Notes under the pieces: generated by a model
Databases searched by the model: none
What the model was told of the DNA's origin: nothing
The model's input: only the letters and a program-made list of their open reading frames with translations
Program-made: the position numbers and the translations under genes
Source of the DNA: Mesorhizobium carmichaelinearum
Lineage (GTDB): Bacteria > Pseudomonadota > Alphaproteobacteria > Rhizobiales > Rhizobiaceae
NCBI RefSeq assembly: GCF_900199455.1
Contig: NZ_FZQR01000018.1
Span: forward strand, 47,359-111,358
Direction of reading: 5' to 3'
Length of the DNA stretch: 64,000 nt
Part shown: positions 27,748 through 36,507 of the stretch, in pieces
How the letters are laid out: every line of letters begins with the position of its first letter
Numbering within the stretch: the stretch's first letter is position 1

Positions 27748-27776
27748 TTGACGATTCCGATGGGGTAAGTTACTAT
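27748..27776 (+). promoter_or_regulatory. Sigma-70-like promoter for the WYL regulator
   Basis: TTGACG at 27748-27753, a 17-bp spacer, then TACTAT at 27771-27776. The left operator half (27759-27777) covers the spacer and -10, suiting autorepression. Confidence 0.65.
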
Positions 27777-27817
27777 ACGGATCGCGTTTAGCTGTCAATA
27801 TAGTTTCTATCCCCATC
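27759..27817. promoter_or_regulatory. Inverted-repeat operator between CBASS and its regulator
   Basis: GATGGGGTAAGTTACTATA at 27759-27777 faces GATGGGGATAGAAACTATA on the minus strand (27817-27799); 15 of 19 positions agree. A minus-strand TTGACA (27798-27793) with a TATAGT/TAGTAA -10 near 27770-27777 would drive the CBASS operon, so both promoters overlap the arms. Confidence 0.6.
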
Positions 27818-27830
27818 TATGAGGTTTGCA

Positions 27831-28751
27831 ATGAATGATGAAGTGATCGGCATCCGGTGGGGCGTCGAACAGCGGCTGGAGTTCATAGAATTCCGCCTGT
27901 TCTGGGAGGGCGGGGTCCGCCGCAAGGACATCATCGATATGTTCGGGGTATCGGTGCCGCAGGCATCCAAGGACTTGACGCTCTATCAGGAGCGGGCACC
28001 GGGAAACGTGGATTACGACAAGAGCGCCAAGCGCTATGTCGCGTCGCCCAATTTCAAACCGAAATTTTTGCAGCCCGATTCGGATGGCTATCTGTCGCGG
28101 TTGCGCTCGCTTGCGGAGGGGTTGGCGAAGCCGGCGGAATCATGGATCGGCTATCGCGCCGATACGGACATAGCCCTCACCCCGCATCGGGATGTCGAAC
28201 CCGCGGGGTTGCGGGCTGTTCTCGACGCCATGCGCGATGGAAAATCGATAGAGGTGCTCTACCAATCCATGAGCGACATTCGGACCGATCCAGTATGGCG
28301 GCGGATGTCGCCCCATGCCTTCGGGTATGATGGCTTTCGTTGGCACGCGCGGGCCTACTGCCATGTCGACGAAAAGTTCAAAGACTTCCTGCTGCCGCGC
28401 ATTCTTGACGTGCGTTCCCTCGGGCCGGGCGGAGCCAGTGGCCAGGACGACGCGCTCTGGCAAGAGCACGTTGCGGTGGAGATCACGCCGCATCCGCAGC
28501 TGACCGAAAGTCAGAAGACCGTCGTCGCGAAAGACTACGGCATGCAGGATGGCAAAGCCGTCCTTTCGGTTCGCATGGCGATGTTGTTTTACGTCTTAAA
28601 AAGACTCGGCTTGCTTCGTGATCCTGAGAAAGAGAAGCCGCGCGCCCAGCATATCGTTTTGCTGAACAAGGAGTATGTGATGGCGGCGCAGAAACGTGCA
28701 GAGTTTTACGATGTTGCCGCGGCGAGGAGCGATCAACCTAAGCAGCCGTAG
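27831..28751 (+). CDS. capW: WYL-domain transcriptional regulator (CapW/BrxR type)
   Basis: 306 residues from MNDEVIGIRWG, with GAGG 6 bases upstream; an ATG at 27819 is an alternative. The N-terminal winged HTH has RRKDIIDMFGVSVPQASKDLTLY. The WYL domain (about 130-230) has KSIEVLYQSMS, ISPHAFGYDGFRWHARAYC-like sequence (here MSPHAFGYDGFRWHARAY) and FLLPRILDV. A WCX-like C-terminal extension follows. CapW proteins repress CBASS operons and respond to damage or infection. Divergent placement over an inverted-repeat operator supports that job. Confidence 0.85.
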   Translation: MNDEVIGIRWGVEQRLEFIEFRLFWEGGVRRKDIIDMFGVSVPQASKDLTLYQERAPGNVDYDKSAKRYVASPNFKPKFLQPDSDGYLSRLRSLAEGLAKPAESWIGYRADTDIALTPHRDVEPAGLRAVLDAMRDGKSIEVLYQSMSDIRTDPVWRRMSPHAFGYDGFRWHARAYCHVDEKFKDFLLPRILDVRSLGPGGASGQDDALWQEHVAVEITPHPQLTESQKTVVAKDYGMQDGKAVLSVRMAMLFYVLKRLGLLRDPEKEKPRAQHIVLLNKEYVMAAQKRAEFYDVAAARSDQPKQP

Positions 28752-29084
28752 GCGGGCGCGTCCCGCATCGCCAAGGCAACGGCGGGTCAGGCTCTAGGCT
28801 GGCGCCCCGAGTGCCTGCATCGCCAGGGCTTCGCCGGCTCTCGGCCCCTGCCGGATGACGATTCTTCCGCAAGAAGGCTCGGGACACACCATCAAAGCAG
28901 GCCGGTGGCCTGTTCGCCGTCGCGCCGTCGCCCGCCTCTTGTGAGGCGACGGACGGCTCCAGACGAAGCAGGCCATTTGAGCGGTGGATGAACCCCAGAT
29001 TAGGGAAAACAAACGTCGCTTCCGGATTGCGGGTTGTAGCCCAAATAGCCATTATGGACCCAACCTCCGCCGGGGCCAGTATTG
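28752..29084. other. Intergenic region between capW and the defence operon
   Basis: 330 bp with no convincing ORF. It contains a GC-rich imperfect hairpin at 28925-28952 (CCGTCGCC ... GGCGACGG with a bulge) that may end the capW transcript. The last 60 bp presumably hold the promoter of the downstream operon; no clear -35/-10 pair was found. Confidence 0.4.
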
Positions 29085-29282
29085 ATGAAAACCATGTCGG
29101 CCAAGGATGCCAAGAATGCCTTCGGCATGCTGATCGATACGGCCCGCGCCGAGCCTGTCGCCGTCGAGAAACACGGCCGCAAGGTCGTGGTCGTCATAGC
29201 CGTCGAAGAATATGAACGGCTGAAGGCTGTGGAGCAGACCCAAACAGGTGGCGCACCGGGGCGGCCGCGAACTGAACGCTGA
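29085..29282 (+). CDS. Phd/YefM-family antitoxin
   Basis: 65 residues: MKTMSAKDAKNAFGMLIDTARAEPVAVEKHGRKVVVVIAVEEYERL is the typical Phd/YefM N-terminal DNA-binding fold, and the short tail would be the toxin-binding part. No free toxin gene follows; the next gene starts 9 bp later and encodes a restriction-type helicase. The only RelE-like sequence in the operon is the N-terminal domain of the helicase at 36504, a possible partner. Antitoxins of this family usually repress their own operon. Confidence 0.8.
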   Translation: MKTMSAKDAKNAFGMLIDTARAEPVAVEKHGRKVVVVIAVEEYERLKAVEQTQTGGAPGRPRTER

Positions 29283-29291
29283 AAAGATAAA

Positions 29292-32200
29292 ATGACGACA
29301 GCCGCGCCATCATTTTTTGAGAAGCCCATTCTCAACTCGCCCTATGAGGAACCGCAGCGCCATCACGCGCTCGATCCTGATGGCCAGCCGTTGAGCGAGC
29401 CGCCGCGCCTTGGTCGGCGCCGGTCCGAACTCATCACGCCTGTCCCGAAACCGCGAAAGCGAAAGCAGCGTTCAGACAAGGCGCAGGGCAAGCTGATCCT
29501 TGAGTCCGGCGACGACATTTCGACGGACGAGCAGGAATACAACCCGACCCCCATCATCAATGAAATCAGGGGCCATCTCGCGGCGTGGCGGACGTTGCCG
29601 CAATCGAGCTGGGGTGTAACGCCTGCGACCGCGCGCCTACTGAATCACTGGCGCAATTATAAGTTTCAGGGCACGAAGCCGTTCTTCTGCCAGATCGAAG
29701 CCGTCGAAACGATCATCTGGCTCACCGAAGTCGCCAAGTCCCGGAAGCAATACGCCACGATCTGGGAACACATTCTCGGCGCGAACGAGCAGGCCAATCC
29801 CGAGCTGGTGCGCATCGCGATGAAGATGGCGACCGGTGCCGGGAAGACCACGGTCATGGCCATGCTGATCGCATGGCAGACCGTCAATGCGGTCCGCTCT
29901 CCGACCAGCAATACCTTTTCGCGCGGATTCCTGCTGATCGCGCCGGGCATCACCATCAAGGATCGCTTGCGCGTCCTGTTGCCGAGCGATCTGGAAAACT
30001 ACTACCGGACGCGCGAGCTGGTACAGGGCGATATGCTCGACGATATCGGCAAGGCCAAGATCGTCATTACAAACTACCATAGCCTTCAGTTGCGTGAGGT
30101 GCTTGAGGTCAACAAGGTCGGACGCTCGCTGCTCCAAGGGCGGCACGAGCCGATTGCCACCAAGGAGACCGAGGGTCAGATGGTCCGGCGCGTGGCCGAA
30201 GAGCTGATGGGGTTGAAGAACATCGTCGTCATCAACGATGAAGCGCACCACTGCTACCGCGAAAAGCCGGGCAACGACGACCTCGAAGACCTCAAGGGTG
30301 ACGACAAAAAAGAGGCGCAGAACGAGAATGACGCCGCGCGGCTATGGATCAGCGGCATCGAAACCTTCAAGCGCAAGCTGGGCGTGCGCGCCGTCTATGA
30401 CCTGTCAGCAACGCCGTTCTTTCTGCGCGGCTCCGGCTATGCGGAAGGGACATTGTTCCCTTGGACCGTAAGCGATTTCTCGCTGATGGACGCGATCGAG
30501 TGCGGGATCGTGAAGCTGCCGCGCGTTCCTGTTGCGGACAATATCCCCGAAGCTGAAGTGCCGATCTTCCGCGAGTTGTGGGAACATATCCGCGACGACA
30601 TGCCGAAAAAGGGGCGCGGCAAAGGTCAGGGCGACCTCGATCCGCAGTCGCTGCCGGCCAAGCTCCAGACGGCACTCGTCGCGCTCTACAATCATTACGA
30701 GGAGACGTTCGAGCGCTGGCGGCAGGCTGGCATTGAATCGCCGCCGGTCTTCATCGTCGTCTGCAACAACACATCCGCGTCAAAACTGGTCTACGAATGG
30801 CTTTCGGGCTGGCAGCGGCCGGTGGCGGAAGACTCATCCGAATTGCGCACGGTTCATCATGGGAACCTCCAGCTCTTCAGCAATTTCGATGAACATGGCA
30901 ATCGCCTGGCGCGGCCCAATACCCTGCTGATCGACAGCAAGCAGCTCGAATCAGGCGGTGCTCTGGATGATGATTTCCGCCGGGCCGCCGCTCTGGAAAT
31001 CGAGCAGTACAAGCGCGAGATCGCACAGCGCTCCGGCTCCGGCGACGTCGGCGAGATATCCGATTCCGAATTGCTGCGCGAAGTGATGAACACTGTCGGC
31101 AAAAAAGGCCGCCTCGGCGAGCAGGTGCGCTGCGTCGTGTCGGTTTCCATGCTGACGGAAGGTTGGGACACCAACACCGTGACCCATATTCTGGGCGTTC
31201 GCGCGTTCGGCACCCAGCTTCTCTGCGAACAGGTCGTCGGCCGCGGCCTTCGCCGCTATTCCTATGACCTCAATGATGAAGGCCTGTTCAATGTCGAATA
31301 CGCCGACATCATGGGCATCCCGTTCGATTTCACGGCCAAGCCGCAGGTCGCCGCCGTCAAGCCGCCGAAGAAGCTGACGCGCGTTGCGGCCGTCAAAGAG
31401 CGGGCGGCGCTTGAGATCATATATCCGCGCGTCGTCGGCTACCGCATCGACCTGCCCGAAGAAAAACTTCAGGCGAATTTCAACCCGAACTCAAAGCTGG
31501 TCCTGACGCCCGATATGGTCGGACCGGGTCAGACCTTGCTGGAAGGCATAGTCGGCGAAGGCGTCACGCTCACCGTCGCCGAAATGAAGGACAAGCGGCC
31601 CAGCACCGTGTCCTACGAACTCGCCAAGTATCTGCTTTACTCGTACTTCAAAGACGCCGACGGCGAGCCAAAGCTGCATCTCTTCTATCAGATCCAGCGC
31701 ATCGTCCGGCGCTGGATCGACGAAGGCTATCTTGAATGCAAGGGCGGCACCGGCACTTGGATGCTCCAGATTTTGAGCATCGCCAGTCAGGCTGCGGAGC
31801 GCATCTACAATGGCATCGCCGCAGCGATTGGCGACGAGGAGCGCATCCGCGCGGTCCTTGATCCTTATAATCCGAAAGGCTCGACGCGCCATGTGGGCTT
31901 CATGACCAGCAAGGACTTGTACGCGACCTCTCCAGCGAAGTGCCACATAAACTATGTCGTCAGCGACAGCGAGTGGGAAGCCGAATTTGCCCGTGCGGCC
32001 GAGGCTGATCCGCGCGTGGTCAGCTACGTCAAGAACCAGGGTCTCGGGCTCGAAGTCCCGTATAGGGACGGCTCCATAGCGCGCTTCTATATCCCCGACT
32101 TCGTCGTGTTGATCGACGATGGCAAGGGACCGGAGGACCTGTTGCGCCTCGTCGTCGAGGTCAAGGGCTACCGCCGCGAGAACGTAAAGCTGAAGTCCGA

Positions 32201-32372
32201 AACGATGCTTCAGAAATGGGTGCGCGGTGTGAACAATCTCGGCACCTTCGGTAGATGGGCTTTTGAGGAATTCAATGACGTTTTCGAAATGCAAAAAGAA
32301 TTTGGGGCGCTGATCGACCGGTCGGTTGAGAAACACGGCGCTGCACTGTTGAAAGAAGTGAGTGGGGCATGA
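29292..32372 (+). CDS. res: Type III-like restriction helicase-nuclease (BPTD_3080-type Res)
   Basis: 1026 residues. SF2 helicase: MKMATGAGKTTVMAMLIAW (Walker A, about 180), VVINDEAHHCYRE (DEAH-like), AVYDLSATPFF, VSVSMLTEGWDTNTVTHILG, and LLCEQVVGRGLRR. C-terminal PD-(D/E)XK: IPDFVVLIDDG ... LVVEVKGYRRENVK. It probably translocates on and cuts unmodified DNA with the adjacent Mod. Stop and mod start overlap as ATGA. Confidence 0.88.
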   Translation: MTTAAPSFFEKPILNSPYEEPQRHHALDPDGQPLSEPPRLGRRRSELITPVPKPRKRKQRSDKAQGKLILESGDDISTDEQEYNPTPIINEIRGHLAAWRTLPQSSWGVTPATARLLNHWRNYKFQGTKPFFCQIEAVETIIWLTEVAKSRKQYATIWEHILGANEQANPELVRIAMKMATGAGKTTVMAMLIAWQTVNAVRSPTSNTFSRGFLLIAPGITIKDRLRVLLPSDLENYYRTRELVQGDMLDDIGKAKIVITNYHSLQLREVLEVNKVGRSLLQGRHEPIATKETEGQMVRRVAEELMGLKNIVVINDEAHHCYREKPGNDDLEDLKGDDKKEAQNENDAARLWISGIETFKRKLGVRAVYDLSATPFFLRGSGYAEGTLFPWTVSDFSLMDAIECGIVKLPRVPVADNIPEAEVPIFRELWEHIRDDMPKKGRGKGQGDLDPQSLPAKLQTALVALYNHYEETFERWRQAGIESPPVFIVVCNNTSASKLVYEWLSGWQRPVAEDSSELRTVHHGNLQLFSNFDEHGNRLARPNTLLIDSKQLESGGALDDDFRRAAALEIEQYKREIAQRSGSGDVGEISDSELLREVMNTVGKKGRLGEQVRCVVSVSMLTEGWDTNTVTHILGVRAFGTQLLCEQVVGRGLRRYSYDLNDEGLFNVEYADIMGIPFDFTAKPQVAAVKPPKKLTRVAAVKERAALEIIYPRVVGYRIDLPEEKLQANFNPNSKLVLTPDMVGPGQTLLEGIVGEGVTLTVAEMKDKRPSTVSYELAKYLLYSYFKDADGEPKLHLFYQIQRIVRRWIDEGYLECKGGTGTWMLQILSIASQAAERIYNGIAAAIGDEERIRAVLDPYNPKGSTRHVGFMTSKDLYATSPAKCHINYVVSDSEWEAEFARAAEADPRVVSYVKNQGLGLEVPYRDGSIARFYIPDFVVLIDDGKGPEDLLRLVVEVKGYRRENVKLKSETMLQKWVRGVNNLGTFGRWAFEEFNDVFEMQKEFGALIDRSVEKHGAALLKEVSGA

Positions 32373-35371
32373 GTAACGGGAAAAAAGCGGCAGGGACACC
32401 GAAGCAGGTCGAGGCGCTGCGCCATGCGCAGGCCAAGCGGAAGAACATCCCGACTGCCGAACTGCAGTCAGCCGCGCAGCGGGCCGAGGAGATCGCTCCG
32501 TTCGCGCCCGTAACCTATTTGCGCAGTCATCCGCTGGCGCAGGGCGAAACGCGCCCGCGCGACAAGGACCTCGATCCTCAAATGGTCTGGAAGGGAACGC
32601 GCGTCCGTCTGACACATGAGCAGATCAAGAAGGCCGCCAAAACCGGCTACATTGACATATCCGATGCACAGCTCGTCTGGCGCGGGAAGGACCAGCAGGA
32701 CTGGTCCGATCTCGTCGTGCACGCGCCACCGCTTTACATCCAGGAGAAGATTCACCCCAAGGCGATTATCGACAATCTGACCCGGCAGACCAAGGCCAAG
32801 CGAGAGGCGGACAGTGACACGCCCGACCTGTTCCACGACTTCAATGGCATCGACCCCGAAGCCAAGACCGAGTTTTACGCACACGACCAGAACTGGTCGA
32901 ACCGCTTTGTTCTGGGCGATAGCCTTCAGGTGATGGCAAGCCTCGCCGAGCGCGAGAGCCTGCGCGGTCAGGTGCAGTGCATTTATTTTGATCCGCCGTA
33001 CGGCATCAAGTTCAATTCGAACTGGCAGGTTTCAACGCGCTCAAGGGATGTGAAGGACGGAAAGATTGAAGAGATTTCACGCGAACCGGAGCAGGTGCGT
33101 GCATTCCGCGACACGTGGAAAGACGGCATCCATTCCTACCTGACTTATCTGCGCGATCGTCTAACTGCCATGCGGGACTTGCTGAGGGAGAGTGGCAGCA
33201 TTTTTGTGCAGATCGGTGATGACAACGTGCACCGCGTCCGGGCGCTTATGGATGAAATTTTCGGAGACGAAAATTGCATCGCCGAGTTGCTGGTGAAGAA
33301 GAAGGGGGCGCAGAAAGGATCATTCCTTGATCCTGTCAACGACTATATCCTCTGGTACGGCCGATCCGAAAGAAATTCAGGGAAGCTGAAGTTTCGATCT
33401 CTGTTTGAGCGCCGATCGTTGGATGCTGAAACGATCGATGAATTTTCGCGCCTTGAAACGCCAAGTGGCGATAGGATAAACTTAAAGGAGTTTACCGACG
33501 AAACCGGAAAGAAGATCGACTTCCGTGCTTCGCCGCGCCTAATTTCAATGATGTTCCCTGGCGGCAGGCTGTTTAGGCCGTGGCCAATCACAAATGGTGG
33601 TTCGAGGGCACGCCAAGACGCGCCCGTTCGGTGGCGCGGCGACAGCATTTCTCCGCCACGAGGCAACTGCTGGCGTCATACTTCGTTGAAAGAATCCAGC
33701 GAGCTAACAGGTATGGAACGGATAGCTGCGGCGGATCGATTGATCCGGTCAAAAACAGCTCTCGACTACAAACGTTATCTCGAAGACTTTCCCTTCAAGC
33801 AAATATCCAACTGGTGGGATGGTTTTGGAGGTGCATCTAGCCCGATCTACATCGTTCAGACGAATGAAAGAATCGTAGAACGCTGCATCCTCATGACCAC
33901 CGACCCCGGCGATCTCGTGCTCGATCCGACGTGCGGCTCTGGCACAACAGCAACAGTCGCCGAGCAATGGGGCCGCCGTTGGATCACCATCGATACATCA
34001 CGTGTCGCGCTGGCACTGGCCCGTGCCCGCGTAATGGGTGCACGATATCCGTACTACCTGCTCTCCGAGAGCAAAGAAGGTCGCTTGAAGGAAGCACAAC
34101 TAACGGGCAAGCCGCCTCTTGACGGACCAACAGATGGCGACATTCGCCAAGGTTTCGTCTATGACCGTGCAACTTACATTACATCGGGCGTCATTGCTAA
34201 CAATGCAGAGATCGACGTCATCTTGGATGAATTTCATACGAAGCTTGAATCGCTACGCCAGGAATTGAACGCGGCACTCGGCAAGAAATGGGAAGAATGG
34301 GAAATCCCACGCGAGGCTGCTGATGGCTGGTTAAGCAACGTCAAGGGCGTTCATGCGGCGTGGTGGGAACAGCGCCTCGCGCGGCAGAAGAAGGTCGACG
34401 AGTCGATCGCGAAGAAGGCGGATGTTGAGCTTCTCTACGACCGTCCCTTTGAGGACAAAACGCGGGTTCGCGTTGCAGGTCCATTCACTGTAGAGAGCCT
34501 TTCGCCACATCGTGTCGTACCGTCGAGCGAGATCGAACAGGCTGAGGGGCCTGAGGCGGCGTCAGGAAGGCGTAGGCGCCCGCTGCCAAAAGGAACCGAT
34601 CAACTCAATGACTTCACAACCATGATCCTCGAACACCTGCGCACGTCGGGCGTGCAGCAAGCCAAAAAGGATGACCGGATTGAGTTTACCGCCATCACCG
34701 GTTGGCCCGGCAACTGGGTTGCTGCGGACGGTCGATTTATGGAGGGTGAGGCCGAGCGGCGCGCCGCGATCTTCATCGGACCGGAGTTTGGCACCGTCAG
34801 CCGAGCGGACCTGACGGCAGCCGCGCGGGAGGCGCTCGATGCGCGCTTCGATGCCCTCATTGCCTGCGGATTCAACTTCGAGGCGCACACGTCGGAACTA
34901 AACAAGCTGGGGCCTTTGCCGATCCTGAAGGCAAAGATGAACCCAGAGCTGCATATGTCGGACGAGCTGAAAAACACCGGGGCCGGCAATCTTTTCATCA
35001 TCTTCGGCGAGCCTGACATCAAGTGGGAGTTCGATTCCGACGGCGAGATCGTTGTCGAGGTGTTGGGTGTCGACGTGTTCGATCCGAAGACTGGCGACGT
35101 GCGCGCCAGTGGCAAGGACGATATAGCGGCTTGGTTCATCGACACGGACTACGACGAAACGAGCTTCTTCGTTCGCCATGCTTATTTCATGGGCGCGAAC
35201 GACCCATACAAATCATTGAAGACCGCGCTGAAGGCCGAGATCGACGCGGACGCATGGGCGACGCTGTACCGAGATACATCGCGTCCCTTCGCGAGGCCGG
35301 AGACCGGCCGCTTCGCGGTCAAGGTCATCAACCACTTCGGTGACGAAGTTATGAAGGTTTTTGCAGTATAG
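32369..35371 (+). CDS. mod: Type III-like DNA methyltransferase (Mod)
   Basis: 1000 residues, beta-class order: catalytic IYFDPPYGIKFNSNW (about 205-220) before the SAM motif LVLDPTCGSGTTATVAEQWGRRW (about 515). Flanking regions hold a target recognition segment and a long C-terminal domain unlike minimal Mod proteins. It would methylate adenine or cytosine-N4 within the system's target to protect self DNA. It overlaps res by ATGA and is followed 8 bp later by the DUF4062 gene. Confidence 0.88.
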   Translation: MSNGKKAAGTPKQVEALRHAQAKRKNIPTAELQSAAQRAEEIAPFAPVTYLRSHPLAQGETRPRDKDLDPQMVWKGTRVRLTHEQIKKAAKTGYIDISDAQLVWRGKDQQDWSDLVVHAPPLYIQEKIHPKAIIDNLTRQTKAKREADSDTPDLFHDFNGIDPEAKTEFYAHDQNWSNRFVLGDSLQVMASLAERESLRGQVQCIYFDPPYGIKFNSNWQVSTRSRDVKDGKIEEISREPEQVRAFRDTWKDGIHSYLTYLRDRLTAMRDLLRESGSIFVQIGDDNVHRVRALMDEIFGDENCIAELLVKKKGAQKGSFLDPVNDYILWYGRSERNSGKLKFRSLFERRSLDAETIDEFSRLETPSGDRINLKEFTDETGKKIDFRASPRLISMMFPGGRLFRPWPITNGGSRARQDAPVRWRGDSISPPRGNCWRHTSLKESSELTGMERIAAADRLIRSKTALDYKRYLEDFPFKQISNWWDGFGGASSPIYIVQTNERIVERCILMTTDPGDLVLDPTCGSGTTATVAEQWGRRWITIDTSRVALALARARVMGARYPYYLLSESKEGRLKEAQLTGKPPLDGPTDGDIRQGFVYDRATYITSGVIANNAEIDVILDEFHTKLESLRQELNAALGKKWEEWEIPREAADGWLSNVKGVHAAWWEQRLARQKKVDESIAKKADVELLYDRPFEDKTRVRVAGPFTVESLSPHRVVPSSEIEQAEGPEAASGRRRRPLPKGTDQLNDFTTMILEHLRTSGVQQAKKDDRIEFTAITGWPGNWVAADGRFMEGEAERRAAIFIGPEFGTVSRADLTAAAREALDARFDALIACGFNFEAHTSELNKLGPLPILKAKMNPELHMSDELKNTGAGNLFIIFGEPDIKWEFDSDGEIVVEVLGVDVFDPKTGDVRASGKDDIAAWFIDTDYDETSFFVRHAYFMGANDPYKSLKTALKAEIDADAWATLYRDTSRPFARPETGRFAVKVINHFGDEVMKVFAV

Positions 35372-35379
35372 AGGCATCG

Positions 35380-36507
35380 ATGGGGCGTCGCAAAATCAGG
35401 ATCATGATCTCCAGCCGTTGCGACGATCGCTTCCCGGCGACCGGTGAAGGACAGACGACTCTCACTGCTATCCGGCGGCAACTGAAAGCGGACATCGAGT
35501 CGGCGGCGATTTTTGGGAAGGAAATTTTCGAGGTCTGGATAAACGAGGACGAGCCTTCCGAACCAGGTTCACAGGACAGTTGGGACCTTTGCATTGAGCA
35601 GGCCCGGGAGGCCGACCTCCTATTGGTGCTCTACAACGGCAACGCTGGTTGGTGCCTAAACAAGGGGGATATAGGAATCTGCCATGCGGAGATGATGACC
35701 GCCCTTTCGGAATCTCCCGGCAAAGTCTCGGTTCTTTCGCTGCTGGCCGAGGATAAGCAATCACGCCCGTCGGCGCCCCAGGACAGGCGGTTTCAGGTCT
35801 ATGTGGATCAGGCCAACCTGTTTCGGGGTTCGGCCGCCGCCACAGTTGACGGCGTCTTGCAAGAGGCGCGGAAGGCCGTTCGGGAGTCGCTTCTGAATAT
35901 CGCCCATCAAGGGGCGAGAGAGGTCAAGCGCAGCCGCTACAATACTGGTGCCGCGCTCGACTGGTCGCGCTTGGACTTTGTGACCCGTCAGGCGGCTATG
36001 CGCAATGTCCTATCGGAGGCTTTGTCCGCAAGAGGAACGTCCGCATCGGAGGGAGACGGGCTGATCGTTCAGTTAAGCGGCAAGAAAGTGTTGTTCCGGC
36101 CTGCGGCAATTCCTGCCGCAATGACTGTCGCCGCCGCCAGAGAGATGGTTGGTCAGCCATTCCTCAAGGACTATCTTGCTGCCCCGCAACTTAAGGGATC
36201 AGTTGCCGGCCCGGTGCATGTCATCGCCTGCCATAAGTCGGTGACAGAGAGCCAGGCCATGCAACTGCTTGGTTTCCCTGATGCCACCATCGTGCCGGGG
36301 TCGTTCGGAATCTACGTGGCCGACAACATCCAAAAGATTCAGTTGTGCCTTATCGCGAATTGCCGCGACGATTCTTCGACGCGCCACGGCTTGCAGAAGC
36401 TCTTTGACTGGCTCAGCCAGACCGGCGAAGAGGCTCACCTGATCGAACGCGCTGTCTCCCGATCTAAAATCGTCGGTGCGATTGCCAAAGAGGCAGTGCG
36501 CGCATGA
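35380..36507 (+). CDS. DUF4062 domain-containing protein
   Basis: 375 residues. The first 150 residues carry the DUF4062 pattern: KIRIMISSRCDDRF, FEVWINEDEP, CIEQAREADLLLVLYNGNAGW, DIGICHAEMMTA. DUF4062 is a TIR/nucleoside-deoxyribosyltransferase-like Rossmann fold found in defence and signalling proteins. The remainder is alpha/beta and unassigned. The stop overlaps the next start as ATGA, so it belongs to the same translated unit; whether it has NADase-type activity is unknown. Confidence 0.72.
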   Translation: MGRRKIRIMISSRCDDRFPATGEGQTTLTAIRRQLKADIESAAIFGKEIFEVWINEDEPSEPGSQDSWDLCIEQAREADLLLVLYNGNAGWCLNKGDIGICHAEMMTALSESPGKVSVLSLLAEDKQSRPSAPQDRRFQVYVDQANLFRGSAAATVDGVLQEARKAVRESLLNIAHQGAREVKRSRYNTGAALDWSRLDFVTRQAAMRNVLSEALSARGTSASEGDGLIVQLSGKKVLFRPAAIPAAMTVAAAREMVGQPFLKDYLAAPQLKGSVAGPVHVIACHKSVTESQAMQLLGFPDATIVPGSFGIYVADNIQKIQLCLIANCRDDSSTRHGLQKLFDWLSQTGEEAHLIERAVSRSKIVGAIAKEAVRA

